A stretch of 55,233 nt of DNA from Parcubacteria bacterium C7867-006 (GTDB lineage: Bacteria > Patescibacteriota > Minisyncoccia > Phycocordibacterales > DATDWN01). A program made the position numbers and the translations under genes. The stretch is taken from the NCBI GenBank assembly GCA_001189155.1, contig LFCP01000003.1, forward strand, positions 1 through 55,233. The letters run 5' to 3'. Of this stretch, positions 19,579-29,378 are shown piece by piece; the first letter of the stretch is position 1, and every line of letters starts with the position of its first letter. Under the pieces are notes generated by a model. It saw only the letters and a program-made list of their open reading frames with translations. It was not told the DNA's origin and ran no database searches.

Positions 19579-19672
19579 GAGGACAAAGTGAGATTTTCGC
19601 TGGAAAAGCGAGCGGTCTGGAAAAAGATTTGGTGAGAAAGAGATTTTATTAAATTGTGCTACTATACCCAGA

Positions 19673-20734
19673 ATGATTAAAAACCTAGAACAAATCAAAA
19701 GACTGATTTCCAATGATATTGGGATTGATTTGGGCACAGCAAATACTCTCGTTTATCTTCATGGAAAAGGGGTTGTTATAAATGAACCATCTGTTGTGGC
19801 TGTGAACCAGAAAACTGGTAGGGTTGTTGCTGTTGGAAAGGATGCAAAACAAATGCTAGGAAGAACTCCTGGTCATATTGTTGCTGTTAGACCTCTAGTG
19901 GATGGTGTTATCTCAGACTTTGAAGTAACAGAAGAAATGATCACATATCTTTTGAACAAAGCTCAAAAATCAAACAAGAAACTTTTGGGTCCGCGTGTTG
20001 TTGTTGGGGTTCCATCTGGAATCACAAATGTAGAAATCAGAGCAGTAAGAGATGCCACAAAAAATGCTGGTGCATCAGAAGTTTATATTGTGGAGGAACC
20101 TATGGCTGCAGCAATAGGTATGAGACTTCCGATAATGGATCCAGTTGGGAATATGGTTATTGATATTGGTGGTGGAACAACTGATATTGCTGTTATATCT
20201 TTGGGTGGAGTTGTCCGCTCAAAAAATCTCCGTGTTGCTGGTGATAAATTAAACAACGATATCATATCTTATGTTCGTTCAGAGTTTAAAATTTTAATTG
20301 GAGAAAAGACTGCAGAAAATATAAAAATATCTATCGGAGCTATACTTCCTGGAGATGAACCTCTCGAGGCAACTATACGTGGAAGGGATTTGATTTCTGG
20401 TTTACCTAGAGAAGTTGTTATTACAGATTCAGATATTAGAGAGGCTATTAGCCAATCAATTAACACTTTGGTTGATGGGATAAAAGAGGTTTTGGAAACT
20501 ACACCTCCAGAGGTGTTGGCTGATGTTATGCAAAGAGGCATTTTCCTTGCTGGTGGTGGAGCATTGATAAATGGTTTGGCAGAAATAATTCATGAATATA
20601 CAAAAATACCAGTTCATACAGCACTTGATCCTCTGACCGCAGTCTGTCGAGGAACAGGTATAATACTGGAAAATATGGAGCAATATAAAGACGTTCTAAT
20701 TACCAATAAAGATGAATTACCTCCTAAAAAGTAA
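19673..20734 (+). CDS. mreB: rod shape-determining protein MreB (copy 2)
   Basis: IGIDLGTANTLVYLHGKGVVINEPSVVAVNQKTGRVVAVGKDAKQMLGRTP, DIGGGTTDIAVISLGG, LAGGGALINGL. Confidence 0.95.
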   Translation: MIKNLEQIKRLISNDIGIDLGTANTLVYLHGKGVVINEPSVVAVNQKTGRVVAVGKDAKQMLGRTPGHIVAVRPLVDGVISDFEVTEEMITYLLNKAQKSNKKLLGPRVVVGVPSGITNVEIRAVRDATKNAGASEVYIVEEPMAAAIGMRLPIMDPVGNMVIDIGGGTTDIAVISLGGVVRSKNLRVAGDKLNNDIISYVRSEFKILIGEKTAENIKISIGAILPGDEPLEATIRGRDLISGLPREVVITDSDIREAISQSINTLVDGIKEVLETTPPEVLADVMQRGIFLAGGGALINGLAEIIHEYTKIPVHTALDPLTAVCRGTGIILENMEQYKDVLITNKDELPPKK

Positions 20735-21509
20735 ACCTAAAAATGAACACAAAGGTAAGTTTTTACTAGTATCTATTGTTCTGGGGGGTGTTTTGATTTT
20801 AGGTATATTTTTTTTAGATTTTTCTAGGAATCTTTTTTATAGTTTAGCTAGGCCGTTATGGATTTCTGAGAATTTTATCACTGCTCCATTTCGTGGAATA
20901 ACGAATTTTTTTGTTTTTAAAAATAATTTGATAAATCAAAAACTTGAGTTGGAGGATGAAATCGCATCTTTAAAGTTAAAACAAATAGATTATGATGTTT
21001 TGTTGAAAGAGAATCAGGAATTAAAAGACCAAATAGGTCGTAGTGGTGAAAAAAATCTTATTTTCTCTCGTGTTTTGTCTAGACCACCCCGCTCACCGTA
21101 CGACACTTTTGTTATTGATGTTGGTTCTAATCAAGGAGTGTTTCAAGCGGATAGAGTTTATATGTCAGACAATATTATCGTTGGAGTTGTTAAAACAGTG
21201 ACACCAAACACGTCACTAGTTGAGTTATTTTCATCTGGTGATAACAAACAAGAAGCAATACTTTCTCGTACAGGAGCATCATTTGTCCTAGTTGGTAAGG
21301 GTGGAGCTAATTTCCAAATCGAGGTTCCAAGGGATGCTGATATTTTATGGGGAGATATGTTTCTTTATCCCGGAATAAACTCTTCTGTTATCGGTAGTGT
21401 TTATTACATAGACTCTAGTTCTCAAAGCTCATTTAAAACTGTGTACATAAGAAGCCCAGGCAATGTTTTTCAAGCTAAATCTGTGTTTGTGAATAGAACT
21501 ATAAGGTAG
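20712..21509 (+). CDS. mreC: rod shape-determining protein MreC
   Basis: One TM + coiled coil, SRVLSRPPRSPYDTFVIDVGSNQGV..VVGVVKTV-type; follows mreB. Confidence 0.9.
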   Translation: MNYLLKSKPKNEHKGKFLLVSIVLGGVLILGIFFLDFSRNLFYSLARPLWISENFITAPFRGITNFFVFKNNLINQKLELEDEIASLKLKQIDYDVLLKENQELKDQIGRSGEKNLIFSRVLSRPPRSPYDTFVIDVGSNQGVFQADRVYMSDNIIVGVVKTVTPNTSLVELFSSGDNKQEAILSRTGASFVLVGKGGANFQIEVPRDADILWGDMFLYPGINSSVIGSVYYIDSSSQSSFKTVYIRSPGNVFQAKSVFVNRTIR

Positions 21510-21535
21510 GCTGACTGTTGTGATATCATAGTCTC

Positions 21536-21790
21536 ATGAGTAAAGTATGGACAAGAGTTGGACTTTTTATGCTAACTACTGGAGTAGTTGTTTTGTTGCC
21601 GTGGTGGTTTTCTGTAATAATTCTACTTATTCAGTCAGTGTTTTTGGTAAATTATGTCGAAGTTATTTTCTTTGGATTTTTGATTGATACTTTGTATTCA
21701 TCTCAATATGCATTTCCTTATACAGCTATAGTTATTTCAACAGTTTTCGTTTTGCTAGTTATGTTTGTTAGGACAAGAATTAGAACATAG
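21536..21790 (+). CDS. mreD: MreD-like small membrane protein
   Basis: Hydrophobic ORF between mreC and PBP2. Confidence 0.5.
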   Translation: MSKVWTRVGLFMLTTGVVVLLPWWFSVIILLIQSVFLVNYVEVIFFGFLIDTLYSSQYAFPYTAIVISTVFVLLVMFVRTRIRT

Positions 21791-21791
21791 G

Positions 21792-23498
21792 ATGTTTCAT
21801 CAAATTAAAAATATATTTAGAAAAAGAAACCTAAAGGCAAATCAGGACATAGATCCTGATGAAATTTTTCTAGATTCTCAAAATCTTCCTGAATTTGATA
21901 CAAACCAGTTTGAAGGAAGAATAGAGAAACCAATTTCTCGTAATGTTTATTCGTTAATCACTCTTTTTATCTTTTTGGTTGGTTCTATTTTTTTATATAA
22001 ATTATGGAATTTACAGATAGTTCAAGGAGATAGTTTTCGCACTAGAAGCGATAACAACAGTCTCCATAAAACACTGATTTATGCTGATAGGGGTGTTATA
22101 TATGACAGAAACAAAGTTCCACTTGTGTATAACAACGTAAACCCAGATTCAGTAGATTTTTCTTTGAGAGTTTATGCTACATCAACAGGGCTATCTACAG
22201 TTTTAGGGTATGTAAAATATCCAACAAAAGACTCATCAGGAATATATTATCAAGATAGATTTGATCCAAAAGATGGAATGGAAAAAATTTATAATGATAT
22301 TTTATCTGGTGATGATGGGACAAAAATAATTGAGACGGATGTAAAAGGTAATGTTATATCTGAAAGTGTCGTTCAAAAACCTATTGATGGAGAAAATATA
22401 GATACATCTATTGATATCAGACTGCAGAGACAGTTGAATAAATCACTGCTAGATATTGCAAATAGAGCAGGATATAAGGGTGGTGCTGGAATTATAATGG
22501 ATGTTCGTACCGGAGAAATATTAGCTAGTAGTAATTTTCCAGAGTATGACTCTCAGATAATGACGGACGGTTCAGATAACAAAAAGATTAATGAATGGTT
22601 AAAATCCTCAAATCATCCATTTTTAAACAGAATTATATCTGGTCTATACACTCCAGGATCTATCATGAAACTATTTGTAGCTATGGGGGTTCTTGATCAA
22701 AATGTTATCTCTCCAAATAAACAAATACTGAGTACTGGTTCTATAACTATCCCTAACCCATTTTATCCAGATAAACCATCTGTTTTTATGGATTGGAAAG
22801 CACACGGTTTAGTTGATCTCCGAAGAGCTATTGCTGTTTCTTCTAACGTGTATTTTTATGAAGTCTCTGGCGGATATAAAGATCAAAAAGGAATAGGAAT
22901 AGGTAATTTGGAGAAATATGTTCGGATGTTTGGTTTCGGTACTACTACTGATGTTGATTTCCCAGGAGAAAAAATAGGAACTATTCCAAGTCCAGAATGG
23001 AAAAAGAAAACTTTTAATGGTGAAGAGTGGAGAATTGGAGATACATATAACACAGCTATCGGACAGTACGGTTTTCAGGTTACACCAATACAAGTTGTTC
23101 GTGCTGTAGGAGCAATAGCAACAGATGGGAATCTCGTTACTCCAACATTTATGAAATCAAAGGGTCAACAAGTAACATCTGTTTCTAAAGTTGATTTGAA
23201 TTCTGGATATTACAAAATAGTAAAAGAGGGAATGAGAGAAGGTGTGACAGAGGGGACCTCTCAAGCTATTAATTTTCCGTTTGTAAAAGTTGCCTCAAAA
23301 ACAGGTACTGCCCAGATTGGAGTTGCTAAAGATGAAGTTAATTCGTGGGTTGTTGGTTTTTGGCCTTTAGATAATCCAAAGTATGCCTATACTGTAGTTA
23401 TGGAGCGAGGATCAAAAAATAATCAGTTTGGAGCAGTATTGGTAATGCAGGAGTTTTTAGATTGGGTTCATATATATATACCAGAATATCTTGATTAG
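21792..23498 (+). CDS. mrdA: penicillin-binding protein 2 (transpeptidase)
   Basis: YADRGVIYDRNKVPL, YTPGSIMKLFVAMGVLD, SSNVYFYEV, SKTGTAQ. Confidence 0.9.
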   Translation: MFHQIKNIFRKRNLKANQDIDPDEIFLDSQNLPEFDTNQFEGRIEKPISRNVYSLITLFIFLVGSIFLYKLWNLQIVQGDSFRTRSDNNSLHKTLIYADRGVIYDRNKVPLVYNNVNPDSVDFSLRVYATSTGLSTVLGYVKYPTKDSSGIYYQDRFDPKDGMEKIYNDILSGDDGTKIIETDVKGNVISESVVQKPIDGENIDTSIDIRLQRQLNKSLLDIANRAGYKGGAGIIMDVRTGEILASSNFPEYDSQIMTDGSDNKKINEWLKSSNHPFLNRIISGLYTPGSIMKLFVAMGVLDQNVISPNKQILSTGSITIPNPFYPDKPSVFMDWKAHGLVDLRRAIAVSSNVYFYEVSGGYKDQKGIGIGNLEKYVRMFGFGTTTDVDFPGEKIGTIPSPEWKKKTFNGEEWRIGDTYNTAIGQYGFQVTPIQVVRAVGAIATDGNLVTPTFMKSKGQQVTSVSKVDLNSGYYKIVKEGMREGVTEGTSQAINFPFVKVASKTGTAQIGVAKDEVNSWVVGFWPLDNPKYAYTVVMERGSKNNQFGAVLVMQEFLDWVHIYIPEYLD

Positions 23499-23585
23499 CT
23501 CGGGTCTTTTTGATTGACCTTAAGCCATTTTTGGGCTATACTATGCGGGAATAATTTAATATAAACGGTTCTAATAACACAAAAT

Positions 23586-24044
23586 ATGAAGGATCACGAA
23601 TATTTGACACAGGAAAAATACGACGAATTTAAAAAGGAATTAGAGCTTTTGAAGGGAACAAAAAGAAAGGAAATCGCTGAGTCACTAGAATATGCAAAGC
23701 AACTTGGAGATCTATCTGAGAACGCTGAATATCATGAAGCTAGAGATGCTCAGGCTAATGTAGAGGATAGAATCGCTAAACTAGAACAGCTTTTAAAAAC
23801 AGCATCTATTGTTCAATCAAATCATGGAGGAGTAGTAAATGTTGGTTCAGTTGTAACAGTAGAGAAAGATGGTAAAAAGTTTGAGTACACGATCGTTGGT
23901 TCAGAAGAATCTGATGTTATATCAAATAAGATTTCAATGAGATCTCCATTTGGTCAGGCGATACTTGGGAAGAAAAAAGGAGAAGAATTTACATTCAAGG
24001 CACCATCCGGTGAGCTTAAATACACAGTAAAGGACGTAAAATAG
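23586..24044 (+). CDS. greA: transcription elongation factor GreA
   Basis: YLTQEKYDEFKKELELLK...ARQLGDLSENAEYHEARDAQ-type sequence. Confidence 0.95.
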   Translation: MKDHEYLTQEKYDEFKKELELLKGTKRKEIAESLEYAKQLGDLSENAEYHEARDAQANVEDRIAKLEQLLKTASIVQSNHGGVVNVGSVVTVEKDGKKFEYTIVGSEESDVISNKISMRSPFGQAILGKKKGEEFTFKAPSGELKYTVKDVK

Positions 24045-24051
24045 ATTACAT

Positions 24052-24169
24052 AAAAGGATAACCAGACTCATCTGCGTTGTTGCCGTTCAATTTTATTTGT
24101 TCACCGTACTATTGTACGGCTCACTCATAAAATCTCCGGCGCCTAGCATCTGAGCCCGTTTATCCTTTT
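24052..24169 (+). repeat. palindromic post-stop element (member 1)
   Basis: Terminal IR AAAAGGATAA/TTATCCTTTT; core catctgcgttgttgc..gttcaattttatttgttcaccgtac..gtacggctcactcataaaat..gcgcctagcatct shared with 29240-29364. Confidence 0.85.
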
Positions 24170-24209
24170 CTGTTTGTTCAAAAATATATAAGTGGTAGAA
24201 TAAATAAAT

Positions 24210-25670
24210 ATGGCATCACTAGAAGAAATCAAGCAGGGAAGACTTGCAAAACTACAAATTTTAAAAGATAGAGGCATTAACCCTTACCCAGCGAGAGTCC
24301 CAAGAGATTTTCCTGTTAGTTTTTTAAAAACCAATTTTGATGCACAAGTTGCATCTGGAGATAAAATCTCTGTTGCTGGACGAGTTATGGCTTTGCGTGG
24401 TCAGGGCGCGATACTTTTTGCTGTACTTTTTGATGGAACAGATAGGATTCAAACAATAATCAAAAAAGATTCTTTACCAGAAGATGTTTTTTCTCTTTTT
24501 GTTGATACTGTTGATATTGGTGATTTTGTTTCTGTAACTGGCTTACCTGCACTTTCAAAAACAGGTGAGAAAAGTGTGATAATGGAGTCTTGGGTGATGG
24601 CAAGTAAAACTCTACTTCCTCTTCCAGAAAAATGGCACGGACTTCAGGATACGGACGAGAGATACAGAAAGCGATATCTAGATTTTCTAATGGATGAGGA
24701 TTTGAGAGGTTTGATAATTAAAAAATCGAAATTTTGGGAATCTGTCAGAACATTTTTGAAAGAAAATGACTTTATAGAGGTTGAGACTCCTACGTTGGAA
24801 GTGACAACTGGTGGAGCAGAAGCAAATCCATTTAAAACTCATCATGATGACTATGATATGGATGTGTTTTTGCGTATATCAGTAGGAGAGTTGTGGCAAA
24901 AGAGACTGATGGCTGGAGGATTTTCTAGAACATTTGAAATAGGGCGTGTTTATAGAAACGAGGGCTCAAGTCCAGATCACACTCAAGAGTTTACAAATCT
25001 AGAGTTTTACGCTTCTTTTATGGACTATATAGAGGGTATTCACTTTACTGAGGAGCTTATAAAATACACAGCAAAAGAGACATTTGGAACAATGGATTTT
25101 TCTACTCGCGGACACAGTTTTTCACTTGAAGGTAATTGGCCAAAACTTTCATATGTTGATGTTGTAAAAGAAAAAACTGGAATAGATGTTTTGACTGCAA
25201 GCGCTTCTGAAATGGAAGATAAATTAAAAGAGTTGGGTGTTAAATACGAAGGAAATAATAAAGAGAGATTGACTGATACACTTTGGAAGTACTGCCGAAA
25301 ACAAATCGCTGGTCCAGTTTGGCTTGTTGATGTTCCAAAAATTGTATCACCACTTTCAAAATCAAAAGAGGACAATCCAGAAGTAACAGAGCGTGTTCAG
25401 CTAATACTTGCGGGTTCAGAAATGACAAACGGATTTTCTGAATTAAATGATCCGCTAGATCAAAAAGAAAGATTTGAAAATCAAAAGAAACTTTTGGAGG
25501 GAGGGGACAAAGAAGCTATGATGTCTGACTATGAATTTGTGGAGATGCTTGAATATGGAATGCCTCCTACATTTGGTTTTGGGATGGGAGAGAGATTATT
25601 TGCGTTTCTTGCCGATAAACCTCTTCGTGAGTTACAAGCCTTTCCTCTTATGAGACCAAAATCTGATTAA
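24210..25670 (+). CDS. lysS: lysyl-tRNA synthetase (class II)
   Basis: [54 protein letters not shown]-terminal motif 3 [12 protein letters not shown]. Confidence 0.93.
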   Translation: MASLEEIKQGRLAKLQILKDRGINPYPARVPRDFPVSFLKTNFDAQVASGDKISVAGRVMALRGQGAILFAVLFDGTDRIQTIIKKDSLPEDVFSLFVDTVDIGDFVSVTGLPALSKTGEKSVIMESWVMASKTLLPLPEKWHGLQDTDERYRKRYLDFLMDEDLRGLIIKKSKFWESVRTFLKENDFIEVETPTLEVTTGGAEANPFKTHHDDYDMDVFLRISVGELWQKRLMAGGFSRTFEIGRVYRNEGSSPDHTQEFTNLEFYASFMDYIEGIHFTEELIKYTAKETFGTMDFSTRGHSFSLEGNWPKLSYVDVVKEKTGIDVLTASASEMEDKLKELGVKYEGNNKERLTDTLWKYCRKQIAGPVWLVDVPKIVSPLSKSKEDNPEVTERVQLILAGSEMTNGFSELNDPLDQKERFENQKKLLEGGDKEAMMSDYEFVEMLEYGMPPTFGFGMGERLFAFLADKPLRELQAFPLMRPKSD

Positions 25671-25685
25671 ATAACAGCTCAAATT

Positions 25686-25712
25686 AGCCCCACCACACGG
25701 TGGGGCTTTTTT
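25686..25712 (+). terminator. Rho-independent terminator
   Basis: agccccaccacacggtggggcttttttg. Confidence 0.9.
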
Positions 25713-25747
25713 GAATATAGTTATCCACTTTTTTGTGGGAGATTTTG

Positions 25748-25801
25748 TTGGACAGTGGGATGAAGTGGTATATAATGTTAGGCAAGTGGGAAGTAGTGGG
25801 A
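25748..25801 (+). promoter_or_regulatory. mraZ promoter with phased MraZ-box repeats
   Basis: TTGGAC-17 nt-TATAAT; TGGGA at 25756, TGGTA at 25766, TGGGA at 25787 and 25797 (10-nt phasing). Confidence 0.8.
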
Positions 25802-25817
25802 AATAAAAAATACGAAA

Positions 25818-26252
25818 ATGTTCATAGGAGAATATACACACACCATCGATGATAAAAACAGACTCTCGCTTCCAGCGAAGTTTCGTTCGGAGATGGGGAA
25901 AAAAGTTGTGGTAACTCCAGGACTTGATGCTTGTCTTTTTGTTTTCACACAAAAAGAGTGGAGCAAGATTGAAGAAAAATTAAACCAATCTTCACTTCTA
26001 CAAGCAGACAACCGAAGTTTCAACCGTTTTATGTTTGCCGGTGCGGTTGAGGCGGAGATAGATTCCATTGGACGTATTTTGATTCCAGATTTCCTTCGAG
26101 ATCGTGCAAATTTGAAAAGCAAAGTTGTTGTGATTGGAGTTTCAAGTCGAGTTGAGTTATGGAACGAGAAGACTTGGACAGATTACAAGAAAGTTGTTGA
26201 AAAGCAGGCCGATACATTAGCTGAGAAACTCGGCCAAGTAGGCGTCCTGTAA
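25818..26252 (+). CDS. mraZ: transcriptional regulator MraZ
   Basis: MFIGEYTHTIDDKNRLSLPAKFRSEM...AVEAEIDSIGRILIPDFLRDRANL. Confidence 0.95.
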   Translation: MFIGEYTHTIDDKNRLSLPAKFRSEMGKKVVVTPGLDACLFVFTQKEWSKIEEKLNQSSLLQADNRSFNRFMFAGAVEAEIDSIGRILIPDFLRDRANLKSKVVVIGVSSRVELWNEKTWTDYKKVVEKQADTLAEKLGQVGVL

Positions 26253-26253
26253 C

Positions 26254-27147
26254 ATGATCCACAAAACTGTTCTTTTACATGAATCAATAGATGGATTGGA
26301 TATCAAAAATGGCGACATTTTTGTTGATGGTACTTTGGGTGGCGGTGGCCATTGCGAGGAGGTAGCTAAAAGGTTTGGCGATTCCGTTGTCATGATCGGA
26401 ATTGACCTTGATCCTGAGGCTATAGAGCGTGCCTCTGCACGATTATCTCCTTTGGAGCCTAACATACGCTATACAGAGGGTAGTTTCCGTAATATTGATA
26501 CTATTCTGGACTCAATGGGTCTAGAAAAGGTAGATAAAATATTGCTGGATATTGGTCTCTCATCAAATCAGTTTGAGGATTCTGGTAGGGGGTTTTCTTT
26601 TCAGAAAGATGAACCTCTGATTATGTCTTTCAAGAAAAACTTGAAACCAGAAGACTTAACAGCAAAAGAGATTGTTAACACTTGGGATTTGGAAAATATA
26701 GGAGCTATTCTCAAAGGTTATGGTGAAGAGCAGTTTGCTTGGAAAATCGCAAAGGCAATCGTTGCAAGAAGAGAGATAAAGCCAATAGAAACTACAACAG
26801 ATTTGGTGGAGATAATAAAAATCGCTACTCCAAAATGGTATCACCACAAAAAAATCCATCCAGCTACAAAAACTTTTCAGGCTCTCCGTATCACAGTAAA
26901 TGATGAGATTGAGAGTTTGAAAGAGGGAATTGTAAAAGGTTTTGAAAGACTAAACTCCAAAGGTAGGTTAGCCGTTATATCTTTCCACAGTATAGAAGAT
27001 AGAGCGGTCAAGAATTTTTATAAAAGTAAGAGTGATGAAAAAGTTGGAAAGATTATTACAAAAAAACCAATCATACCAACTGATATAGAGATAAAAGAAA
27101 ATCCTAGATCAAGAAGTGCCAAGCTAAGAATAATTGAAAAAATATAA
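26254..27147 (+). CDS. rsmH: 16S rRNA m4C1402 methyltransferase RsmH
   Basis: HKTVLLHESIDGL, FVDGTLGGGGH, ILLDIGLSSNQFEDSGRGFSF, HPATKTFQALRI. Confidence 0.95.
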   Translation: MIHKTVLLHESIDGLDIKNGDIFVDGTLGGGGHCEEVAKRFGDSVVMIGIDLDPEAIERASARLSPLEPNIRYTEGSFRNIDTILDSMGLEKVDKILLDIGLSSNQFEDSGRGFSFQKDEPLIMSFKKNLKPEDLTAKEIVNTWDLENIGAILKGYGEEQFAWKIAKAIVARREIKPIETTTDLVEIIKIATPKWYHHKKIHPATKTFQALRITVNDEIESLKEGIVKGFERLNSKGRLAVISFHSIEDRAVKNFYKSKSDEKVGKIITKKPIIPTDIEIKENPRSRSAKLRIIEKI

Positions 27148-27469
27148 ACCAAACGAAATGAAAGAAAAAATATTACAATTAAATAACGAAAAAACTATAT
27201 TCTGGGCTGTTTTAGGTGCATTATTCTTATGTATAGGTTTTTATATGTATTTTATAAATGCGACAGTTCACAACGTTGTTGCTAGACAGAATTTGGAAAG
27301 TGAAGCTTCAAATCTAACTCTAAAAATCGGAAATCAAGAGTTCCAATACATAACAAGTAGGAATAATGTAACAATGCAACTTGCATTATCTATGGGATTC
27401 AAAGAAGTAACAGCTAAAACTTTTATTTCAAAGAATTCAAACAAACAAGTTTCATTTGCTACTCGATAA
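27134..27469 (+). CDS. ftsL: FtsL-like small bitopic membrane protein (start may be 27158)
   Basis: One TM, position between rsmH and ftsI. Confidence 0.5.
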   Translation: MKKYKPNEMKEKILQLNNEKTIFWAVLGALFLCIGFYMYFINATVHNVVARQNLESEASNLTLKIGNQEFQYITSRNNVTMQLALSMGFKEVTAKTFISKNSNKQVSFATR

Positions 27470-27544
27470 TATATTTTGTTCAACCTTTATCGTTTTTGTA
27501 TTCGGCAGTTTTTTGATAAACTATAAACTGCTTTAATTTTTAAT

Positions 27545-29251
27545 ATGAATTATAGTTATATTTCCAGAATTCGGTTAATTTCTCTATCAATCTTTTTATT
27601 TGCTATTTTGCTAATAGGAAGACTGTACATTCTTCAAATCGTCAAAAACGATAACTATACAACGAAAGCTGATAGACAGTATGCCTCATCTGCAAATAAA
27701 ACTTTCAGTAGAGGTACTATATATTTCAAAAACAAAGATAACACTTTAGTTTCTGCTGCTACGCTGAAGTCGGGTTTTATTATCGCCATTAACCCACAAA
27801 TACTTGTTAATCCAGAGGATGTTTATAGCAAAATCAAAGATATCATACCAGTAGAGCATGATGTTTTTATAGCAAAAGCATCAAAAAAGAATGATCCGTA
27901 TGAGGAGATAGCTACTCACGTAGATCTTGATATTGGTCAGAAAATATTAGATTTAAATATAAAAGGACTACAAGCGTATAAAGAAAAGTGGAGGTTTTAT
28001 CCTGGAGGAGATACAGCGTCGCATTTGTTAGGAATACTAGGTTACAAAGGTGATGAGTATGCCGGAAGATATGGTTTGGAGAGACAATATGAAAGTTTGC
28101 TTGAGAGAAAAGATGGTGCATATATAAACTTTTTTGCAGAGATGTTTTCTGACATAAAAGCAGCAGCCGCACCAACAGAGGAAAATGAGGGAGATGTTGT
28201 TACCACTATTGAACCTACAGTACAAACTTTTTTTCAAAGTATTTTGGCTAGTACTACAGAAAAATGGAGTTCAGAGTTAACTGGAGGAATTATTATGGAC
28301 CCAAAAACTGGGGAGATTATTGCTATGGAGACTTTTCCAACATTTGATCCGAATAAACCAGAAGAACAAAAAAATGTAAGGATTTTCTCTAACCCACTTG
28401 TTGAGAATGTGTATGAAATGGGTTCTATTATAAAACCCCTAACAGTTGCTGCTGGTATAGATGCTGGAGTTATCACAGCCAAATCAACTTACTACGATAA
28501 GGGTTACGTTATCATAAATAACAAAAAAGTTTCTAACTTTGATGGTAAGGAAAGAGGTATTGTTAGTATGCAGGATGTGCTTTCTCAGTCACTAAACGTT
28601 GGTGCTGCTCATGTGGAAAGTTTATTGGGTAATAAAAGATTTGCTGATTATATGTTTGCCTATGGTCTGGGAGAAAAAACTGGAGTAGAACTTCCAAATG
28701 AGGCGAGAGATCTTATTGATAATCTAAAAGGAAATATTGATATTGATTTTGCTTCAGCATCTTTCGGGCAGGGTATCGCTCTCACCCCAGTTGCAACTAT
28801 CAGAGCTCTTGCAACCATTGCAAACGGTGGCTATCTAGTGCAACCGCATATAGTAAAAAGTTTAAATTACAAAATTGGTGTATCAAAAAATACTCCAATA
28901 GATAATGGTCGTATAGTTTTGAAAAGAGAAACTACAGAGGAGGTTGCTAGGATGATGACGTATAGTGTGGACCATGTTTTATCTAACGGATCTTTGAGTT
29001 TGCCAAACTATAGTGTGGCGGCTAAAACAGGTACAGCCCAGATTGCCAAAGATGGCGGGGGCGGGTATTATGACGACAAATTCGTGCACACATTTATTGG
29101 GTTTTTCCCATCATATAACCCTAGATTTATAGTGTTTCTGTACACGGTCAATCCAAGGGGTGCACGGTTTGGTTCAGAGACGCTGACGCATCCGTATATG
29201 GATATGGTTAAGTTTCTAATAAACTATTACGAAATACCGCCTGATCGTTAA
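27545..29251 (+). CDS. ftsI: peptidoglycan transpeptidase FtsI/PBP3-like
   Basis: FSRGTIYFKNKDN, YEMGSIIKPLTVAAGID, SQSLNVGAAHV, AAKTGTAQIA. Confidence 0.88.
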   Translation: MNYSYISRIRLISLSIFLFAILLIGRLYILQIVKNDNYTTKADRQYASSANKTFSRGTIYFKNKDNTLVSAATLKSGFIIAINPQILVNPEDVYSKIKDIIPVEHDVFIAKASKKNDPYEEIATHVDLDIGQKILDLNIKGLQAYKEKWRFYPGGDTASHLLGILGYKGDEYAGRYGLERQYESLLERKDGAYINFFAEMFSDIKAAAAPTEENEGDVVTTIEPTVQTFFQSILASTTEKWSSELTGGIIMDPKTGEIIAMETFPTFDPNKPEEQKNVRIFSNPLVENVYEMGSIIKPLTVAAGIDAGVITAKSTYYDKGYVIINNKKVSNFDGKERGIVSMQDVLSQSLNVGAAHVESLLGNKRFADYMFAYGLGEKTGVELPNEARDLIDNLKGNIDIDFASASFGQGIALTPVATIRALATIANGGYLVQPHIVKSLNYKIGVSKNTPIDNGRIVLKRETTEEVARMMTYSVDHVLSNGSLSLPNYSVAAKTGTAQIAKDGGGGYYDDKFVHTFIGFFPSYNPRFIVFLYTVNPRGARFGSETLTHPYMDMVKFLINYYEIPPDR

Positions 29252-29364
29252 AATTATTTCATCTGCGTTGTTGCAGTTCAATTTTGTTCGTTCACCGTAC
29301 TATATGTACGGCTCGCTCACAAAATCTTCTGCGCCTAGCATCTAAAACAATTTTAACGATCAGG
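29240..29364 (+). repeat. palindromic post-stop element (member 2)
   Basis: Outer arms CCTGATCGTTAAAATT (29240-29255, overlaps the ftsI stop codon) / AATTTTAACGATCAGG (29349-29364); core as in 24052-24169. Confidence 0.88.
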
Positions 29365-29378
29365 AAACATTTATTTTT

